From positions 1-39,741 of the forward strand of contig JAATGJ010000126.1 of NCBI GenBank assembly GCA_015654695.1: a DNA stretch of 39,741 bases, read 5' to 3'. Made by a program: the position numbers and the translations under genes. Source of the stretch: Chitinophagales bacterium (GTDB lineage: Bacteria > Bacteroidota > Bacteroidia > Chitinophagales > Chitinophagaceae). Below the pieces are notes generated by a model, which was given only the letters and a program-made list of their open reading frames with translations, ran no database searches and was not told the DNA's origin. Below, in pieces: positions 1-7,628 of this stretch; the first letter of the stretch is position 1; the number at the start of each line of letters is the position of its first letter.

Positions 1-78
1 GCCTGTTTTGAGCTGTGCAAGAGCTTTGTTTTTTACCGATTCGTAATCGAACTCGAACGGTTTGTCTGTTTTTTTCAT
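1..78 (-). CDS. IS256-family transposase, N-terminal part only (runs off left edge)
   Basis: The start codon is at 76-78 on the minus strand, and 26 codons are visible before the window edge. The peptide begins MKKTDKPFEFDYESVKNK and is nearly identical to the N-terminus of the transposase at 5011-6243. Whether this copy is intact cannot be judged, because the catalytic DDE domain lies outside the window. The differences from the second copy include some that change amino acids (D/N, P/Q, S/T). Confidence 0.8.
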   Translation of the reverse strand, partial: MKKTDKPFEFDYESVKNKALAQLKTG

Positions 79-140
79 TTTACTGTGTTTTTAAAGTTCC
101 TCTTATTTAAGGACTTTGACACAGTTTAATTTACAGCCTC
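1..140 (-). mobile_element. IS256-family insertion sequence, right end only (cut by window edge)
   Basis: The first 140 bases match the right end of the complete element at 4930-6304 with scattered substitutions and one single-base indel, including the terminal inverted repeat and the terminal CAGCCTC at 134-140. The transposase reads leftwards out of the window. The base after the end is 141, and the flanking 8 bases are GTTAAGGT; the partner duplication would lie outside the window. The two copies lie in the same orientation but are visibly diverged, so they are not a very recent duplication of each other. Confidence 0.85.
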
Positions 141-149
141 GTTAAGGTT

Positions 150-1070
150 CTATAACTGGTTTATTAAACTTGTATAGTCCATAAACTTTTGCAAATATTC
201 GTCCTCTTCATAAAAAAACATACCATTTTTCTGATCAAATTCCTTGTCAAAAAAAGCTAACAATGAAGGATGTTTATCTGCATAGCGAATAAACTTATTT
301 CTTATGATAATCCTGGGAGGACTTCCATCCTTAACGGGAAGTAAATTGATAGTGTCTACTAAATTATATACAAATTCACAAAGCCTATTTGTAATTGTTT
401 TTGTCGCCTGAATGTCCTTAGTTGGACTATTATTTTTATAATCAGTTTTTGTATGTAGATATAAAACAAGATTAAATATTAAGTCATTTGCAAGGTTACG
501 GTTAAAATCTTCTAGGGTATCAGGTTCTAAGTCGGCATCAACTAATAATTGACGTGTTAACATTAAATGTCCTTTTATTTTATCTTTAAAAGCGTTCACT
601 ATAAGGTTAATTAATTCAGGATTATCAGTTGTAAAACCTTGTCCTTTAATATTTGTCTGTACTTTTATTAAGCTTATATTTTTATCCAGTATTTTTACTA
701 ATTCGGAAAAGGCTTTGTTAAAGCCCTTTCTTCTCTTACTTTTTTTTAAATTTATACTAATCAAAATTGAATTATAATATGTTTGTTTTAGTAAAGAGCA
801 GATATCTTCAAGTGCATATTCAATGCCTTCCTTTTTTAATAGAATTTTGGTCTTTTCATAGATGCCTTTATCAATAAACAAATAACAATCTTTTACTTGA
901 TTGGAGTGGCCTAAAAAGTATGATACAAATATTCTATTATTATAGTCAATTTGTATAATTTCCTTTTCCAATTTCAAGGTATCCAGTTCGTTTCTAAATT
1001 CCATTGAATCTTCATCAAGCAACACATTCATTTTTTTTAGAGTAGAAACCCAAGTTGGTTTTTTTTTCAT
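150..1070 (-). CDS. hypothetical protein next to the integrase
   Basis: A 306-residue protein that I do not recognise. It has no signal peptide and no obvious membrane segment, is rich in Lys, Asn and Ile, and looks helical and cytoplasmic. The N-terminus is basic (MKKKPTWVSTLKK). It lies 10 bp downstream of the integrase on the same strand, so the two are probably co-transcribed. Such integrase-linked genes often serve excision or transfer functions (RteC-like proteins, for example), but I see no clear RteC pattern here. Its stop lies only about 10 bases inside the end of the left IS copy, so the gene is complete but close to a break. Confidence 0.7.
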   Translation of the reverse strand: MKKKPTWVSTLKKMNVLLDEDSMEFRNELDTLKLEKEIIQIDYNNRIFVSYFLGHSNQVKDCYLFIDKGIYEKTKILLKKEGIEYALEDICSLLKQTYYNSILISINLKKSKRRKGFNKAFSELVKILDKNISLIKVQTNIKGQGFTTDNPELINLIVNAFKDKIKGHLMLTRQLLVDADLEPDTLEDFNRNLANDLIFNLVLYLHTKTDYKNNSPTKDIQATKTITNRLCEFVYNLVDTINLLPVKDGSPPRIIIRNKFIRYADKHPSLLAFFDKEFDQKNGMFFYEEDEYLQKFMDYTSLINQL

Positions 1071-1080
1071 GACAAATAAT

Positions 1081-2283
1081 TTATAGTGTAAGTTTATCTA
1101 TCTCCGCATCTACCTTCTGATTTAGCACTTTAGCATAAATCTGAGTTTCACGAATATTGCTGTGCTTCAATATGCTTTGCAAAACTTCGAGACTCATACC
1201 CTGTTGTAAAGCATTCGTAGCAAATGAATGCCTTAATAAATGAGTTGAAAGCCTTTTTTTAATCCCGCTAAATTCTGCAATCTTTTTAAGAGCCTTATTT
1301 ACCAATGCAGTTTTTGCTGAAATTTCAGAATCTACTTTCACTAAGTCTTCTAAATTGAAGCCATCAGGAAAATAGCCAAAAATGAATTGAGTATTGTTCA
1401 CCCTGTACTTTTCAATAATAGACAAAGCTTTTGGAGTTAATTTATGGCTTGTTTGCTTACCAGTTTTCTTAATGGTCAGGTAAATCCTTTCTCCAATTAC
1501 ATTTTCCCACCTGATTAGCAAAGCATCCGAAATCCTTAATCCTCCTGAGTAATACTGAAACAAAATAATGTCTTTTGCCCGTTGAATATAGGGAATGCCT
1601 GAGCAATCCGTCTTTTCAATTAGGCCTATTTCATCAGGAGTTAAAAAACCTCTTTCCGAATTGGTTTTTAAAAACTTAAATTTAAGAAAAGGATTAACAT
1701 CAAACGAAATATATTCCATTCGATGAGCATATCGGAATACAGTTTTAATGAATTTAATATCCCTATTTATACTCGACGGCTTGTTACCTAAAATGTCAAT
1801 TAAATAGGTTTGGTAGTTTAATAAAAGCCGAATATCAATGTCCTGAAAAGTAAAGACGTCAGACTGCATATACTTTTTAAATTTATTAGTAATAGAAACT
1901 GACCTATCATGGGACGATATTTTACCCTCCTGTTTATAGCTGGTGATTAGTTCGTTGGCAACCACCACAAAAAATGAGGCATCTTTACCTAATAATTTCT
2001 GCTTTATACCTCTCATCCCAACCTGAAGGTTTTTATTTTCAATTTCGATTACATCATTTTGATACTTCAGTTCCACCTGCTTCAGGTAAGCATTTAACCT
2101 CGCTGAATTGGGGTGACCAGGTCTGATCTTCCCCTTACCCTCATCCCATTCCTTAGCCTTTACAGAGACGTTTGTAGACACCCAGGAGCTTTTACGATTC
2201 TTTGTAAAGCGGATATAAATAGGAAACAAGCCATCCTTCTTTGCCCGATACTTCCAGAGCCTTAAATTAATTGTTGCAGACAT
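1081..2283 (-). CDS. site-specific tyrosine recombinase (Bacteroides-type integrase)
   Basis: A 400-residue tyrosine recombinase that catalyses strand exchange for integration or excision of a mobile element. The N-terminal 90 or so residues form the arm-DNA-binding domain (LRLWKYRAKKDGLFPIYIR). A SAM-like core-binding domain follows around residues 105-200, then the catalytic domain. Visible catalytic residues are the first Arg in GGLRISDAL, a Lys near KKTGKQTSHKL, the HLLRHSFATN box, a second His in LKHSN, and the nucleophilic Tyr in TQIYAKV close to the C-terminus. Length is normal and the gene looks intact. It is followed by the 306-residue gene. No attachment site or core direct repeat could be identified, so the element it belongs to cannot be delimited. 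Confidence 0.93.
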   Translation of the reverse strand: MSATINLRLWKYRAKKDGLFPIYIRFTKNRKSSWVSTNVSVKAKEWDEGKGKIRPGHPNSARLNAYLKQVELKYQNDVIEIENKNLQVGMRGIKQKLLGKDASFFVVVANELITSYKQEGKISSHDRSVSITNKFKKYMQSDVFTFQDIDIRLLLNYQTYLIDILGNKPSSINRDIKFIKTVFRYAHRMEYISFDVNPFLKFKFLKTNSERGFLTPDEIGLIEKTDCSGIPYIQRAKDIILFQYYSGGLRISDALLIRWENVIGERIYLTIKKTGKQTSHKLTPKALSIIEKYRVNNTQFIFGYFPDGFNLEDLVKVDSEISAKTALVNKALKKIAEFSGIKKRLSTHLLRHSFATNALQQGMSLEVLQSILKHSNIRETQIYAKVLNQKVDAEIDKLTL

Positions 2284-2957
2284 TTGTTATAAGTTTGACT
2301 GCAAATTACACCCCGCTAAAACGTTTGCTAAAACAATAATTACTTTTTACTTCTTTGAAAGACACTTTAAGTAATAGTGAAAAAATAAAACATGAAGGCT
2401 GTAAAGGGTTTGAGAGAATTAGGAAGTAATTGGAGGAAACGATGGTGTTTCCGCCGAGGCTACTTGTTAAAATTTCAATTTTTACAACATTGATTGAGCA
2501 GCTTAAAGATTACTTTTTTTTATTTATATACCGTAAAAAAAACCTTCTGAGGTATTTATTTTACCGTTTGCTTTTCCTTTTTTATAATACAAACTTCTAA
2601 TTAAAGTTCGATTCCCGACGTGAATTGCACTTATAATTAATAAACTGCGACACTACCTATTTGTCCAGTAGGTAATGCTTGCAACAGTTATCATCATTAT
2701 TATACTGAAATTAGCTGCGACTATCCAAGGGAAAATCGAGATAAAAGCCTTTTCATAGAGCTATCCTAAATGATGATAAGCTGCGAAAAGAGAGAAGGAT
2801 GGATACAAGCCAGTAATAATTGTCGGGAAGGTAATTCCTACCATTGCCCAGACTAACTATGCCCAGATCTGGCAAAGAATCATGAATGTCCTGGGATAAC
2901 TGGTACAGTGCTTAAAAGGGATAAAATACTTGGCGAATTAAATAGTTTTCATTTGCT
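2284..2957. other. 674-bp intergenic stretch with little coding content
   Basis: No convincing complete gene is present. There is a small hairpin at 2435-2452 (GGAAAC, six-base loop, GTTTCC). An open stretch at 2780-2899 on the plus strand would encode 39 residues ending KVIPTIAQTNYAQIWQRIMN plus a few more. It has protein-like composition but no start codon, so it may be the tail of a lost gene; I do not recognise it. The rest is AT-rich DNA upstream of the integrase. A piece resembling a tRNA T-loop around 2608-2625 does not fold as one. Confidence 0.5.
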
Positions 2958-3806
2958 TTGTACTACACATTCCGTAGTAAATCGCAAACGCCAATTTTGC
3001 CCAATTCTAACCCGTCATATAACTATCTGGAAGATTACCTGAATAAAATCAGATCTCAGGGCAGGTATGCATTTACCTGGATAGAACTAAAAGATCAATT
3101 TGACATCTCCGACAAAGCACTAAATCAAACTTTATATAGGTTAAAAATAAAGAAAAAAATTGCGCAAATTCGCAAGGGATTCTATGCCATTATCACTCCC
3201 GAATATTCACGCCAGGGTATGTTACCCGTGAATTTATTTATAGACGATTTGATGAAGTCACTGAACAAAAGATATTATGTTGGATTAATTTCTGCTGCAG
3301 CTTTGCATGGAGCTGCACACCAGCAACCGATGGAATTTTTTGTGATCACCGAAAAACCGGCTTTGCGGGGCATAAAGAATAAAAAACTTAAAATAAATTT
3401 TTATATCAAAAAAGATTGGTCAGAAGATGATATTATTCAGAAAAAAACCGATGCCGGCTATATTAATGTTTCATCTCCTGAATTTACAGCTCTTGATTTG
3501 TTTTTCTACAACAAAAGCGTAGGGTTTAACCAAACAGTTACAATATTGAAAGAACTGACAGATGAAATAAAACCGGCGGAGTTATCAAAAACAGCTAAAC
3601 GCTATCCACAAGTGGCCGCAATTCAAAGGTTAGGATATATCCTTGATAAAGAATTACAAAATGAAAAACTCAGTGACGTTTTATCAAAGACACTTCAAGA
3701 CAAAAAAACTTTCCCTGTTTCTCTCTCGAATGATAGAGACAAAAATGGAGAAATGGATGAAAAATGGAAAATAATTAAAAATATTCAAGTTGAAAGTGAT
3801 ATATGA
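2958..3806 (+). CDS. AbiEi-like antitoxin / transcriptional regulator (type IV TA)
   Basis: A 282-residue protein that fits the AbiEi antitoxin family. An N-terminal winged-helix segment (residues about 25-78, with DISDKALNQTLYRLKIKKK) is followed by the AbiEi core (YVGLISAAALHGAAHQQP, then SSPEFTALDLFF). AbiEi proteins repress their own operon and counteract the AbiEii nucleotidyltransferase without needing a direct complex. The start is TTG at 2958, and the next in-frame ATG would remove the winged helix, so TTG is preferred. A truncated N-terminus is the other possibility. The stop overlaps the next start by 4 bases (ATGA), which is typical of coupled toxin-antitoxin pairs. Confidence 0.85.
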   Translation: MYYTFRSKSQTPILPNSNPSYNYLEDYLNKIRSQGRYAFTWIELKDQFDISDKALNQTLYRLKIKKKIAQIRKGFYAIITPEYSRQGMLPVNLFIDDLMKSLNKRYYVGLISAAALHGAAHQQPMEFFVITEKPALRGIKNKKLKINFYIKKDWSEDDIIQKKTDAGYINVSSPEFTALDLFFYNKSVGFNQTVTILKELTDEIKPAELSKTAKRYPQVAAIQRLGYILDKELQNEKLSDVLSKTLQDKKTFPVSLSNDRDKNGEMDEKWKIIKNIQVESDI

Positions 3807-4594
3807 TACCCAGACGATATATTGAAGAGTGGAAAGAACATGCTCCCTGGCCGGATAACGCGCAGGTTGAGCAAGATTTAATTATTGAAAGGGCTTTGGT
3901 TGAAATATTTTCGGATGATTTATTACGATCTCATTTAGCTTTTCGGGGTGGTACTGCTTTTCATAAATTATACTTAAGCCCTCAAGCTCGATACTCCGAA
4001 GACATAGATCTCGTGCAGATAAAAGAAGGTCGGATTGGACCATTATTTGACCAAATACGAAAGCGTCTTTCTTTTATTGGACAAAAACCGAACATTGAGC
4101 AAAGCAAACATAACAATACTATTACTTATCAATTTGAATCAGAAATTCCTCCCGTAATAAAGATGAAGATTAAGATAGAGATAAATACAAGAGAGCATTT
4201 TAGTGTGCTCGGATTAAAACCAATGAATTTCAGGGTAAAAAATTCATGGTTTACGGGAGAATGTCAACTAACTACATATGAATTGGAAGAACTATTTGGC
4301 AGTAAACTACGAGCCCTCTACCAACGTAAAAAAAGCCGCGACCTATTCGATCTTTATTGGGCTTATTCTCATCACACAATAGATACAGATAAACTCCTAC
4401 GTTGCTATAAAGATTATATGAACTTCGTAGTTGATAAATTACCAACTAAAAAGGAGTTTTTATTAAATCTAGAAGAAAAAATGAGTGATAGCGAATTCAA
4501 TAGCGATATACACATGGTATTAAGACCTGGCATTGACTATGATAAGAATAAAGCATTTGAAATGATTAGAACGGAGTTAATAGAAAAGATGTGA
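3803..4594 (+). CDS. AbiEii/AbiGii-family nucleotidyltransferase toxin
   Basis: A 263-residue protein with the AbiEii/AbiGii nucleotidyltransferase signature: FRGGTAFHKLYL near residue 48, then RYSEDIDLV, which supplies the acidic metal-binding pair (D-I-D). A conserved C-terminal helical part contains SKLRALYQRKKSRDLFDLYW. In known AbiE systems the toxin transfers nucleotides to an RNA target and arrests growth on phage infection. It overlaps the antitoxin gene by 4 bp and is followed after 1 bp by the hsdS remnant, so the three were probably one transcription unit. The gene appears full length and active-site residues are present. Confidence 0.87.
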   Translation: MIPRRYIEEWKEHAPWPDNAQVEQDLIIERALVEIFSDDLLRSHLAFRGGTAFHKLYLSPQARYSEDIDLVQIKEGRIGPLFDQIRKRLSFIGQKPNIEQSKHNNTITYQFESEIPPVIKMKIKIEINTREHFSVLGLKPMNFRVKNSWFTGECQLTTYELEELFGSKLRALYQRKKSRDLFDLYWAYSHHTIDTDKLLRCYKDYMNFVVDKLPTKKEFLLNLEEKMSDSEFNSDIHMVLRPGIDYDKNKAFEMIRTELIEKM

Positions 4595-4595
4595 G

Positions 4596-4929
4596 ATGAA
4601 AAAAAATAAAAGGATATCAAAATTATGGAAAGATGTCAGAGTAAAAGATATTGCTCTGAAAATTCATTATGGCTATACAACAAGCGCTGTTTATGAAAAT
4701 ACTGGTATAAAATTCCTAAGAATTACTGACATACAAGACTATAAAGTAGCATGGAATAATGTGCCGTTTTGTGAAATCGATGAAAATGACATATCTAAAT
4801 ATTTACTTAAAGAAGAAGATATTGTCTTTGCTAGAACTGGAGCAACCTTAGGAAAAAATTTTCTGATTCAAGGTAAAATACCAAAAGCAATTTTTGCTTC
4901 CTATCTAATACGGATTCAGCTATCAAAAT
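4596..4929 (+). pseudogene. type I restriction specificity subunit (hsdS), 5' part, interrupted by IS
   Basis: About 111 codons resemble the first target-recognition domain of HsdS: the opening DVRVKDIALKIHYGYTTSA, the middle FLRITDIQDYKVAWNNVPF and the conserved KEEDIVFARTGATLGKNF followed by ASYLIRI. A type I S subunit chooses the DNA site for the HsdM/HsdR complex. The IS256-family element entered after 4929. Reading on into the IS gives about 18 foreign residues and a stop at 4983-4985. When the IS and one target duplication are removed, the frame continues at 6313 with LIFPKYVFFLLQ, a typical HsdS continuation. No hsdM or hsdR is in the window. Confidence 0.8.
4922..4929. repeat. 8-bp target-site duplication, left copy
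   Basis: ATCAAAAT lies directly outside the left end of the insertion sequence and is repeated exactly at 6305-6312. Eight base pairs is the usual duplication length for the IS256 family. Confidence 0.93.
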
Positions 4930-4962
4930 GGGAGTGTAATCTAAACTGTGTCAAAGTTCTTG

Positions 4963-5012
4963 TTTCCCTCTCTCTTCCGGCCTAGGCCGGAAGAGAGAGG
5001 GAAATTTTTTTT
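4963..5012 (+). terminator. perfect 42-bp palindrome plus T tract inside the IS left end
   Basis: Positions 4963-4983 and 4984-5004 are perfect 21-bp inverted arms centred on CCTAGG, followed by eight T residues at 5005-5012. This is a strong intrinsic-terminator shape for transcription running rightwards into the element, as from the abiE-hsdS operon. On the minus strand it sits just past the transposase stop but lacks a U tract after it. The likely role is to block read-through and antisense transcription over the transposase. Confidence 0.75.
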
Positions 5013-6243
5013 ATAAAATTTCGGTCAGCCTCCCTTCGAACAGGATACTCAATTGCTGCATGGTAAGCCCCCAGTTTTGTAAAGGCATTGTCCATTTTTC
5101 TGCTATGCGCTGAGATACCAGGTATACCAGTTTCAGTAATGCCATATCGTTGGTAAAAGCTCCCTTCGTTTTAGTTACTTTCCTGATCTGCCGGTGAAAG
5201 CCTTCTATCGTATTGGTGGTGTAAATCAATCTTCGTATATCAGCGGCATACTTAAAAAACGTACTTAGCTTATGCCAGTTATTGCGCCACGATTTTATAG
5301 CAATTGGATATTTTTTACCCCATTTATTTTCGAAGGTGTTAAGGTGCTCTTCAGCCAGTTCTTTATTGGCGGCCCTATAGATTAGTTGCATATCCGCTAT
5401 GACAGCCTTAACGTCTTTACTAGCCACGTATTTAATCGTGTTACGTACCTGGTGAACGATACAACTCTGCACTTCCGTTTTGGGATAAAGGCTTGCGATC
5501 GCTTCTTCAAAACCCCCTAAGTTATCAATACAGGCAATAAGGATATCCTTTACTCCTCTTTGTTGCAGATCGGTCAGCACGCTCAACCAAAACTTTGCAC
5601 CCTCACTTTCTGAGATATACATACCCAGCAAATGTTTGCGGCCTTCCATGTTAATACCTAATACATTGTACAAGCACCTTGTTACTACGTGACCACTCTC
5701 ATTTTTTACCTTGTAATACATCGCATCCAGCCATACAATCGTATAGACGTCTTCCAACTCATGAGCCTGCCATAAACGGATAGCGGGGATCACCCGGTCT
5801 GTCACCTCCGACAATACCGTATGACTGATGTCGGTATCATACATTTCTTTGATGTGTGCCGCTATATCCCGAAGGCTCATACCCAAGCCATATAGGCCAA
5901 TGATCTTACTCTCTAAATTGTCGGCTAATATGGTTTGTCATTTCTTAACGATCTCCGGCTCAAAGCTGCCCGTGCGGTCCCGTGGAGTGCTTAGATCCAT
6001 CGAGCCCTCACTGGTTCGCAATAGTTTGCTTCCATGACCATTGCGGCGGTTGGGTGCCTCTTGTTTATTTTCCTGTAAATGATCGGTGAGTTCTGCTTCC
6101 AAAGCAGCCTCTAAAAACGATTTGAATAACGGCGCAAGAGCCCCTTCTTTGCCTAATAACGGCTTGCCTGTTTTGAGCTGTGCAAGAGCTTTGTTTTTTA
6201 CCGTTTCGTAATCGAATTCGAACTGTTTGTTTGTTTTTTTCAT
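5011..6243 (-). pseudogene. IS256-family transposase with in-frame stop codon
   Basis: A DDE transposase of 410 codons that would move the element by a copy-out mechanism. The first part (5938-6243, 101 residues) ends EPEIVKK at a TGA (5938-5940). The frame then continues without a shift as QTILADNLESKIIGLYGLGM through to the normal C-terminus at 5011. The stop is most simply a CGA-to-TGA change, since Arg is expected there. Catalytic residues are visible: Asp in VWLDAMYYKV, Asp in ACIDNLGGF, Glu in TTNTIEGFHRQIRK. The internal ATG at 5884-5886 would give only the catalytic part without the N-terminal DNA-binding region. Confidence 0.9.
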
Positions 6244-6304
6244 TTACTGTGTTTTTAAAGTTCCTCTTATTTAAGGACTTTGACACAGTTCATTTTACAG
6301 CCTC

Positions 6305-6312
6305 ATCAAAAT
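6305..6312. repeat. 8-bp target-site duplication, right copy
   Basis: ATCAAAAT directly follows the right end of the insertion sequence at 6304 and matches 4922-4929 exactly. Confidence 0.93.
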
Positions 6313-6345
6313 TAATTTTCCCAAAGTATGTTTTTTTCCTTCTGC
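6313..6345 (+). pseudogene. hsdS fragment continuing past the insertion sequence
   Basis: Joined to the frame of the gene at 4596-4929, this piece reads LIFPKYVFFLLQY, which fits the end of an HsdS recognition-domain segment. The hsdS match stops around here. From about 6320 to 6470 the opposite strand encodes a serine hydrolase fragment, so hsdS was already truncated before the IS arrived. The exact junction cannot be placed to the base. Confidence 0.5.
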
Positions 6346-6475
6346 AATACCTGCTCTACCTTCTTACCGGTAATTCTTTCCACTACCATTTTCAGGTATT
6401 CGAAACCTTCCCTGGAATAGTTATAAACTGTTCCGGGTGTAAACCAGAGATTCAGTTTTCCATCAAAACAACATC
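6322..6475 (-). pseudogene. serine hydrolase (beta-lactamase-related) fragment
   Basis: On the minus strand this stretch encodes about 48 residues including FTPGTVYNYSREGFEYLKMV and then VERITGKKVEQVL. This is the PGxxxxYS-x-EGFEYL region of serine beta-lactamase-like hydrolases, around their Tyr-Ser motif. Both ends of the gene are missing: there is no SxxK motif, and a stop occurs just after the match, near 6319. It is a remnant squeezed between hsdS and AraC fragments. Confidence 0.6.
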
Positions 6476-6644
6476 GCGGATCATTGCTGAGCGCATTTTA
6501 CGGGAATCAAAAATCCTGTTAAAGCATAGTGCCTGGAATGTATCTGAAATCTCTTACGTATTGGGTTTTACTGAAACCACTCATTTCAACAATTTCTTCA
6601 AGAAGCATACACAATTAAGTACCCTTAAGTTCAGGAATATTTGA
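6474..6644 (+). pseudogene. AraC-family regulator, C-terminal remnant
   Basis: About 56 codons ending at a normal stop encode the second half of an AraC DNA-binding domain: RIIAERILRESKILLKHSAW, then NVSEISYVLGFTETTHFNNFF, then KKHTQLSTLKFRNI. The sensor domain and first helix-turn-helix are missing. A shorter, similar tail is found at 11827-11890, and a complete but different AraC gene lies next to this one at 6661-7557. Confidence 0.75.
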
Positions 6645-6660
6645 TGAAAGATTCGCATCG

Positions 6661-7557
6661 CTAATTCAGCATCCTGTATTCATTTGGAGAGTGTCCAACC
6701 TTTTGTTTAAACAAACGGGTAAAATGCTGAGGATATTTAAATCCCAATGCATAGGATATTTCACTTACTGATTTGCTTGGGTCAAATATCTTTTCTTTAG
6801 CCACATCAATTATTTTTGCCTGTATGTATTCCTGTGCTGTTTTGCCTGTTTCTTTTTTTACCAGGTCGCCAAAATAATTTGCGGATAAATTTAATTCGGT
6901 TGCACAGTAAGCCACAGAAGGTAAACCCATTGTTTGGGGTTTGTCCGACTGATAATACTCATTCAACAGATTTTCAAACCTTTCTAAAATGCCTTTATGC
7001 GGGTTATCACGGGTAATAAACTGGCGGTCGTAAAAACGAATGCAATAATTCAAAAACAGTTCAATATTTGATACGATTAGCTTTTTACTGTGCTGGTCAA
7101 TGGCACGTTCTAATTCATATTCAATTTTTGAAAAACAGTCCAGCACAATTTTTCTTTCACGTTCCGATAAATGAAGAGCTTCGCTTGATTGGTAACCGAA
7201 AAAAGAGTAGTCCTGAATGTGTTTTCCAAGTGACGTGCCATGAATCAAATCCGGGTGGAAAACTAACGCATACCCTTTAGGTTGATAAACTTCTCCGGTA
7301 CTTTTAATGCCCGCGATCTGCCCGGGTGCAATAAAAACCAGTGTCCCTTCCTGGTAATCGTACGTATGCCTGCCATACACCAAATCGCCACATTTTACAT
7401 CTTTTAAAAAGATGGTGTAAAAGCCAAAATACATGCCTGAACCCGTTCGCGGATTTGCCTTTGACAAATCAACAACACTCACCAGCGGATGAAGTGTTTC
7501 ATTATTGTTGAATGCATTGTAATCACTTATTGTCTCGAATCGCCGCATATTTTCCAT
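6661..7557 (-). CDS. AraC-family transcriptional regulator
   Basis: A 298-residue regulator with an N-terminal cupin-like sensor domain (residues about 30-180; YDYQEGTLVFIAPGQ is the typical turn) and a C-terminal pair of helix-turn-helix motifs (about 200-298: LNLSANYFGDLVKKETG, then SVSEISYALGFKYPQHFTRLF, ending SPNEYR). It is transcribed away from the exported-enzyme genes that begin at 7947. A role in their control, probably in response to a small organic ligand, is an inference from position. The start at 7557 is the first ATG; a second in-frame Met at 7548 (MRRFETISDY) is equally plausible. Confidence 0.9.
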   Translation of the reverse strand: MENMRRFETISDYNAFNNNETLHPLVSVVDLSKANPRTGSGMYFGFYTIFLKDVKCGDLVYGRHTYDYQEGTLVFIAPGQIAGIKSTGEVYQPKGYALVFHPDLIHGTSLGKHIQDYSFFGYQSSEALHLSERERKIVLDCFSKIEYELERAIDQHSKKLIVSNIELFLNYCIRFYDRQFITRDNPHKGILERFENLLNEYYQSDKPQTMGLPSVAYCATELNLSANYFGDLVKKETGKTAQEYIQAKIIDVAKEKIFDPSKSVSEISYALGFKYPQHFTRLFKQKVGHSPNEYRMLN

Positions 7558-7628
7558 ACGCTATTGTTTATCAAATACAAATTACCGATTTATTTACCGG
7601 ATTGGTTAATGATCCGCTTCAAATCAGG

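Larger units (their letters stand above)
4930..6304 (-). mobile_element. complete IS256-family insertion sequence (1375 bp)
   Basis: The element has imperfect terminal inverted repeats of about 32 bp: GGGAGTGTAATCTAAACTGT on the left, and GAGGCTGTAAAATGAACTGT on the right read inwards. Both continue with GTCAAAGT(T/C)CTT. It is flanked by an exact 8-bp duplication and carries one transposase gene on the minus strand. A 42-bp perfect palindrome followed by a T tract lies just inside the left end. The transposase reading frame contains a premature stop, so this copy is probably immobile unless complemented in trans. It interrupts hsdS. Confidence 0.93.

Noticed and set aside
150-1070. Considered as RteC, the excision regulator of Bacteroides conjugative transposons.
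   Set aside because: Position beside an integrase fits, but I cannot see the conserved C-terminal pattern of RteC, so it is left as unknown.
2600-2630. GTTCGATTCCCG resembling a tRNA T-loop, considered as an attachment site remnant.
   Set aside because: The bases on either side do not pair as a T-arm stem, there is no CCA end, and no second copy is visible at the other end of the integrase region.
5828-6037. Plus-strand open frame across the transposase.
   Set aside because: It is antisense to the transposase coding sequence and has no family resemblance.
1-6304. Composite transposon bounded by the two IS copies.
   Set aside because: The right copy is flanked on both sides by its own exact 8-bp duplication, so it inserted by itself.
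6180-6644. A 154-residue open frame spanning the IS end, the hsdS piece and the AraC tail.
   Set aside because: It is a chance joining of several fragments: its start is antisense to the transposase, and only the two pieces listed separately look like real protein remnants.
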